The notes under the pieces were generated by a model, which was not told the DNA's origin, did not search any database, and was given only the letters and a program-made list of their open reading frames with translations. The position numbers and the translations under genes are program-made. A stretch of DNA of 64,000 bases from positions 2,224,501 to 2,288,500 of the forward strand of contig NZ_JADNQW010000005.1 in the NCBI RefSeq assembly GCF_015709455.1, in the 5' to 3' direction. Below, piece after piece: positions 61,940 through 64,000 of this stretch; position 1 is the first letter of the stretch; each line of letters starts with the position of its first letter. Source of the stretch: Methylosinus sp. H3A (GTDB lineage: Bacteria > Pseudomonadota > Alphaproteobacteria > Rhizobiales > Beijerinckiaceae).

Positions 61940-64000
61940 ATGACCCGCGTCGCGCTCTATGCCCGCTATTCGTCGGACAACCAGAGCGAAAGCTCGATCG
62001 AGGACCAGTTTCGCCTTTGCCAGGAACATGCCGGGCGCGAGCGATGGAAAATCGCGGGCGCCTATCACGACGCCGCCCTCTCGGGTTCGAGCATGATCCT
62101 GCGGCCCGGCATCCAGTCGCTGTTGCAGGACGCGCAGCGCGGCCAGTTCGACGTCGTGCTGGGCGAGGCGCTGGACCGGATTTCCCGCGATCAAGCGGAT
62201 ATCGCCACGTTGTTCAAGCATCTGCGCTTCGCGGGCGTCTCCATCGTCACCCTCGCAGAGGGCGAGATTAGCGAGCTTCACGTCGGCCTGAAGGGCACGA
62301 TGAACGCCCTGTTCCTGAAAGACCTCGCAATGAAGACCCATCGCGGTCTGCGCGGCCGGGTGGAGAAGGGCAAGGCGGGCGGCGGCCTCTGCTACGGCTA
62401 TCGCGTGGCCAAGAAACTCGACGCCAATGGCGAGCCGATCCGAGGCGATCGTGAGATCATCGCGGAGGAGGCGGATGTCGTCCGGCGCATCTTCCGCGCC
62501 TTCGCCGCCGGTAAGAGCCCGAAGGCCATCGCGGTCGAACTGAATAAGGAAGGCGTTCCCGGCCCGTTGGGCCGCGCCTGGGGTGACACGAGCATTCGGG
62601 GTCACGTCTCGCGCGGCTCCGGCATCCTCAACAACGAACTCTATGCCGGCGTGCTGGTGTGGAACCGGCAGCGTTTCGTCAAAGACCCGGCCACCGGCAA
62701 GCGTGTCTCGCGGCCGAATCCGGAAAATCAGTGGATCAGGACCGAAGTGCCGCATCTCAGGGTCGTGGACGATGCGCTTTGGCAGGCGGCGCGAGATCGG
62801 CAGCAGCAAATCTCGGCGATCTTCGGCCCCAACCCTGCGACCACGCGGGAAGGGCGGGCGAAGCGGCTACATCTGGCCAACCGACCTATCTCCCTTCTTT
62901 CCGGCCTTCTCACCTGCGGATGTTGTGGCGGCAAGATTGGCATCCTGACTCCCGGCCGCTACGGCTGCCTCAACCATCATCGTCGCGGGACGTGCGACAA
63001 CAACCGCACCATCCCTCGCGAGAAGATCGAGGGGCGGGTGCTGGTGGGGCTGAAGGACCGCCTTGTGTCCTCCGACGCGGTTGCGGAGGCTGTGCGCGCC
63101 TACGCCGAAGAGATGAACCGGCTGAATCATGAACGGCGGGCGCAGGCCGAGGTCGACCGCCGGACGCTTCAGAAGATCGAACAGGGGATAGCCGGCATCA
63201 TGACGGCGATCGAGGACGGCATGTACCAGCCATCCATGAAGGCGCGGATGGAAGACCTCGAACGGCAGAAGGCGGACATCGTCGCGCGCTTGTCGCAGGC
63301 TCCGACCGATATTCCAGACGTGCATCCCAACATCGCCAATGTCTATCGGCTTCGCATCGACCGCTTCATGGAAGCGCTCGACGATACGGACGACGGCAGG
63401 CAGGCGGCGGAAGCATTACGCTCGCTCATCGGCGAAATTGTGCTGACGCCCGGAACGAAACGCGGCGAGGTTCACGCCGAGCTACGCGGCGAGTTGTTCG
63501 GCATCCTCGACTTCGTAAAAGCCGATGAAAACCAACCGGATATGAAATTCATGCCAGCGGTCGCAGCGAGTCCATGCAACCAATGTCTCACAAAAGGCCA
63601 GCCTCTCCGGCGGGCCTTTTGCGTTCCAGGAAATAAAAAATCGCCAAGCAACCCGGCTTCCGTGAGGACGTCGGGCTTCTTTTTGCCCGAAAGCAAACCG
63701 AGGCGTCTCCATCGGAGCGTCGCTCTGCGCAACGTCGATGGCGGCCGCTATTTTCTCTTCATCTTTGGTTCCCCGCACTCCGAATTCGGGACGTTCTGTT
63801 GCCCGCGCTGGGAGATCGCGACGAATCAACCGCGGGCGATTTGCCGGCCGCCTTGCCTGTGCGTCTCGCTATTCCGGTCCAAATTTGAGCGGCGCCTCCG
63901 TTTCGGGCTGATTCGAAGCGCTCGGCGGCGTCCGTCCCGTAAAGCTCGCCCGTCCCGTTCAGCGCGGCGCAAGGGCGAGGATGACGCGCTCCGCCAGCCT
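61940..64000 (+). CDS. Large serine recombinase (partial at window edge)
   Basis: This is a serine integrase/recombinase. The catalytic domain starts RVALYARYSSDNQSESSIED (the Ser in RYS is the nucleophile), followed by VVLGEALDRISRDQADIATL. The recombinase domain contains GGGLCYGYRVAKKLDA and SGILNNELYAGVLVWNRQRF. A zinc ribbon has LLTCGCCGGKIG and CLNHHRRGTCDNN. A coiled coil follows at about residues 390-450. The family usually ends soon after LRGELFGILDFVKA (about residue 530). Here the frame stays open for another 500 bases, across a terminator-like hairpin, to the window end. The extra part looks low complexity, so the natural end was probably lost. Confidence 0.9.
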   Translation, partial: MTRVALYARYSSDNQSESSIEDQFRLCQEHAGRERWKIAGAYHDAALSGSSMILRPGIQSLLQDAQRGQFDVVLGEALDRISRDQADIATLFKHLRFAGVSIVTLAEGEISELHVGLKGTMNALFLKDLAMKTHRGLRGRVEKGKAGGGLCYGYRVAKKLDANGEPIRGDREIIAEEADVVRRIFRAFAAGKSPKAIAVELNKEGVPGPLGRAWGDTSIRGHVSRGSGILNNELYAGVLVWNRQRFVKDPATGKRVSRPNPENQWIRTEVPHLRVVDDALWQAARDRQQQISAIFGPNPATTREGRAKRLHLANRPISLLSGLLTCGCCGGKIGILTPGRYGCLNHHRRGTCDNNRTIPREKIEGRVLVGLKDRLVSSDAVAEAVRAYAEEMNRLNHERRAQAEVDRRTLQKIEQGIAGIMTAIEDGMYQPSMKARMEDLERQKADIVARLSQAPTDIPDVHPNIANVYRLRIDRFMEALDDTDDGRQAAEALRSLIGEIVLTPGTKRGEVHAELRGELFGILDFVKADENQPDMKFMPAVAASPCNQCLTKGQPLRRAFCVPGNKKSPSNPASVRTSGFFLPESKPRRLHRSVALRNVDGGRYFLFIFGSPHSEFGTFCCPRWEIATNQPRAICRPPCLCVSLFRSKFERRLRFGLIRSARRRPSRKARPSRSARRKGEDDALRQP
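63592..63620. terminator. Bidirectional terminator-like hairpin after the recombinase core
   Basis: AAAAGGCC and GGCCTTTT pair across a 13-base centre that can itself fold (AGCC...CGGC). The A-stretch and T-stretch make it usable in both directions. It lies inside the open frame that extends the recombinase, which argues that the real coding region ends before it. Confidence 0.7.

Noticed and set aside
61649..62809. A 386-codon open frame opposite the recombinase
   Set aside because: It is antisense to the clear serine recombinase catalytic domain and has no family features.
63482..63829. A 115-codon minus-strand frame at the right end
   Set aside because: It overlaps the recombinase tail and terminator hairpin and shows no domain.

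Overview
The window is a high-GC, IS-rich piece of an integrative and conjugative element (ICE) or related plasmid from an alphaproteobacterium, most likely Hyphomicrobiales (Rhizobiales). The evidence is the backbone gene set: a TraF-type S26 peptidase, DUF2840, ParA, RepA, an AlpA-like HTH, DUF6499/DUF2285, two DUF736 proteins, DUF2493, a Toprim protein, a strawberry-notch-type helicase, a long ParB, DUF932, a VirD2-like DUF3363 relaxase and a large serine recombinase. The species cannot be named from the sequence alone. No rRNA gene, intact tRNA gene or CRISPR array was seen.

Layout. (1) 0-5.3 kb: minus-strand transfer and replication backbone, with an iteron/DnaA-box cluster inside repA that looks like an origin. 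(2) 5.4-15 kb: first cargo block. It holds an XRE regulator divergent from a large DUF4238/SEC-C protein, then GST, VOC, DUF1428/MarR with a perfect operator palindrome, an IS1182-type element whose transposase carries a clean 467-bp internal inversion, an HxlR regulator and two membrane proteins. (3) 15-29.3 kb: backbone resumes (DUF736, small proteins, DUF2493, Toprim, methylase-helicase, ParB, DUF932), with a second IS1182-type copy inserted exactly at the stop codon of the DUF2493 gene. (4) 29.5-42.5 kb: second cargo block. It holds an Rmf-like protein, a solitary beta-class DNA methyltransferase and a restriction-like operon (MmeI-type methyltransferase, DExH helicase, GIY-YIG nuclease). 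The methyltransferase is split by an IS1380 element, and exact excision would restore one frame. A DUF433/DUF5615 pair, a fragment of tRNA-Gly that looks like an old attachment site, and a TacA/TacT-like toxin-antitoxin pair follow. (5) 42.7-54.3 kb: two divergent gene pairs that I consider the best candidate for an undescribed defence system. One pair is a PD-(D/E)XK protein with an 849-aa Cys-rich helical protein. The other is a 2102-aa STAND-type NTPase with a Cap4/DUF4297-like nuclease N-terminus, followed by a 246-aa helical protein. (6) 54.8-64 kb: a frameshifted IS110, the relaxase, a small regulator, a conserved gene split by an IS5-family element, a HigBA-like pair and a serine recombinase whose frame is still open at the window edge.

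Together the backbone would give replication or maintenance, partition and transfer. The toxin-antitoxin pairs would stabilise the element, and the cargo is dominated by probable anti-phage functions and small stress-response genes. Five insertion sequences, four of them with recognisable target duplications, show heavy recent IS activity.
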